From: JADGRQ01 sp041476585
Lineage (GTDB): Bacteria > Pseudomonadota > Gammaproteobacteria > Burkholderiales > SG8-39
Reading direction: 5' to 3'
NCBI GenBank assembly: GCA_041476585.1
Contig: JBGOTT010000285.1
Coordinates: 1-5,473 of the forward strand
DNA: 5,473 nt
In this document: positions 4,554 to 5,473 of the stretch, piece after piece
How positions within the stretch are numbered: the stretch's first letter is position 1
How the letters are laid out: every line of letters starts with the position of its first letter
Program-made: the position numbers and the translations under genes
Notes under the pieces: model-generated
Database searches by the model: none
What the model was told of the DNA's origin: nothing
Seen by the model: the letters and a program-made list of their open reading frames with translations, nothing else

Positions 4554-5473
4554 ACTTTCCAGCCTTGGAGGCAGCCAATTCCTTCTCCAACTGCTCAATG
4601 CGCGACTGCAGCGCGGCCATGCGTGAATTGAGCAGGCCGACGTTGAAGAAGGTCTCGTTCTCGGCGGGCGCGTCGAGGGTGTTGCCGTAGCCCAGCCAGG
4701 AAGAATCGTAAACCTTCACGTTCCTGAAGCCCAGTTGTTTCAGCACACCGGCACTCTCGGAAGCACGTGCGCCACTCTGGCAGTAAACGATGGTTTCCTT
4801 TTCGGGATCGAGCCGGGCATAGAGCTGCTTCAGTTCGGCTACGGGCTTGAGCGACATGCCCGAGGTGTCCGCCACCTGCTTGCGCGACAGCTTGAGGGGC
4901 GTGTCGGGGTCCACCCAGTTGTGCTCGTAGGGAATGTTGATTGCGCCTTTGATGTGCCCGCCGCGGATGGAGCGGATATCCTCGCCGCTGAATTCCTTGG
5001 GGGTGCGCACGTCGAGGATCTGCACGTTCGGGTCGTTGAGCCGCGCGACGACTTCGCGGGTGCTGACCGCCACGGCGGGATTCGCAGTCAGCCTGAGCGC
5101 GACCGCCGGGAGCCGCTGCGCCTCGCGGCTCACCGGATGGCCGGCGGCCATCCAGTCCTCAATCCCCCCGTGGTAGACGCGCACGGCATTGCCGCCGAAA
5201 TACTGGATCGCGTACAAGCCGAAATACGGGTTCCAGGTGCCGCGATTGCCGTATACGATGATTTCCCGACCGGGTTCGATCCCGCCATCACCGAGAATCT
5301 TTTCGATGCGGGACGTTTCGATGAAGTCTTCGGTGTTGTCGTCGCGCAGCACTTTTGGCGCGTCGCCGATGCTGACGGCGCCATGGATGTGGCCCTTGGC
5401 ATACGCATCGGCAGGGCGCACGTCCCAGACGATGACGCTGCGCTTCAGCGCCTCGGCGACATAGGCGGCGTCG
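4552..5473 (-). CDS. Tandem-domain rhodanese (sulfurtransferase) with C-terminal coiled coil (5' end outside window)
   Basis: A two-domain sulfurtransferase that moves sulfane sulfur, classically from thiosulfate or 3-mercaptopyruvate, to a thiophilic acceptor. The frame stays open to the right edge (306 residues visible), so the true start is outside; the GTG at 5421 is an internal Val in the first domain (WDVRPADAYAKGHIHGA). Residues here are numbered from that GTG. The N-terminal domain is catalytically dead: the cysteine position in IIVYGNRGT is Gly58, usual for this architecture. The C-terminal domain (about 118-250) has LDVRTPKEFSGE, GGHIKGAINIPYEHNW and the active loop CQSGARA with Cys214 (4780-4782). 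YDSSWLGYGN resembles the end of thiosulfate sulfurtransferases. The CxxGxR loop differs from the CGSGVTA loop of mercaptopyruvate enzymes, favouring thiosulfate-like donors. Residues 264-282 form a clean heptad coiled coil absent from standard enzymes. It is the first visible gene of the minus-strand operon. Whether it is exported cannot be seen. Confidence 0.92.
   Translation of the reverse strand, partial: DAAYVAEALKRSVIVWDVRPADAYAKGHIHGAVSIGDAPKVLRDDNTEDFIETSRIEKILGDGGIEPGREIIVYGNRGTWNPYFGLYAIQYFGGNAVRVYHGGIEDWMAAGHPVSREAQRLPAVALRLTANPAVAVSTREVVARLNDPNVQILDVRTPKEFSGEDIRSIRGGHIKGAINIPYEHNWVDPDTPLKLSRKQVADTSGMSLKPVAELKQLYARLDPEKETIVYCQSGARASESAGVLKQLGFRNVKVYDSSWLGYGNTLDAPAENETFFNVGLLNSRMAALQSRIEQLEKELAASKAGK
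4576..4632 (-). other. Coiled-coil segment at the C-terminus of the rhodanese
   Basis: Hydrophobic residues L, M, L, I, L, L are spaced 4-3-4-3-4 across LNSRMAALQSRIEQLEKEL, an uninterrupted a/d heptad pattern of nearly three turns with charged residues between. It is followed by a short Lys/Ala tail to the stop. It suggests self-association or docking to a partner. Confidence 0.7.

Noticed and set aside
5419..5421. GTG as the rhodanese start codon
   Set aside because: It encodes the Val of a conserved WDVRP segment inside the first rhodanese domain, and the frame stays open and homologous-looking to the window edge.

Overview
The window is GC-rich, gene-dense DNA with five tightly packed protein genes plus one clipped at the left edge, six in all. 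The codon bias (G/C third positions), a Bug/TctC-type periplasmic binding protein and a Shethna-type thioredoxin-fold ferredoxin suggest a betaproteobacterium, probably Burkholderiales-like. This is an inference from gene content; no rRNA or other phylogenetic marker is present.

Left part (1-3182, plus strand): the 3' end of a DppF/OppF-type ABC transporter ATPase, a GMC-family FAD alcohol dehydrogenase (638-2239) and a short phosphate acetyltransferase (2244-3182). The gaps are 23 and 4 bases, so this looks like one operon: import of a small organic solute, flavin-dependent oxidation of an alcohol, and acetyl-phosphate to acetyl-CoA exchange. No acetate kinase is visible. One speculative reading is an isethionate-like sulfonate pathway, with the key lyase outside the window.

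Middle (3183-3555, plus strand): a 52-base gap holding a perfect 7-bp inverted repeat around a -10-like GATAAT, then a 106-residue [2Fe-2S] thioredoxin-like ferredoxin. This gene may have its own promoter or be the last gene of the operon.

Right part (3560-5473, minus strand): a two-gene operon read right to left. It starts with a tandem-domain rhodanese whose 5' end is beyond the window and which carries an unusual C-terminal heptad coiled coil. It is followed 8 bases later by a secreted TctC/Bug solute-binding protein. The binding-protein gene converges on the ferredoxin gene with only 4 bases between stop codons and no visible terminator.

No RNA genes, CRISPR array, insertion sequence or attachment site were seen, and there is no gene-free stretch longer than 52 bases. 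The points most worth a second look are the phosphate acetyltransferase that lacks a conserved CoA-binding arginine while keeping its catalytic residues, the His/His active site of the GMC enzyme, the coiled-coil tail of the rhodanese, and the operator-like inverted repeat before the ferredoxin gene.
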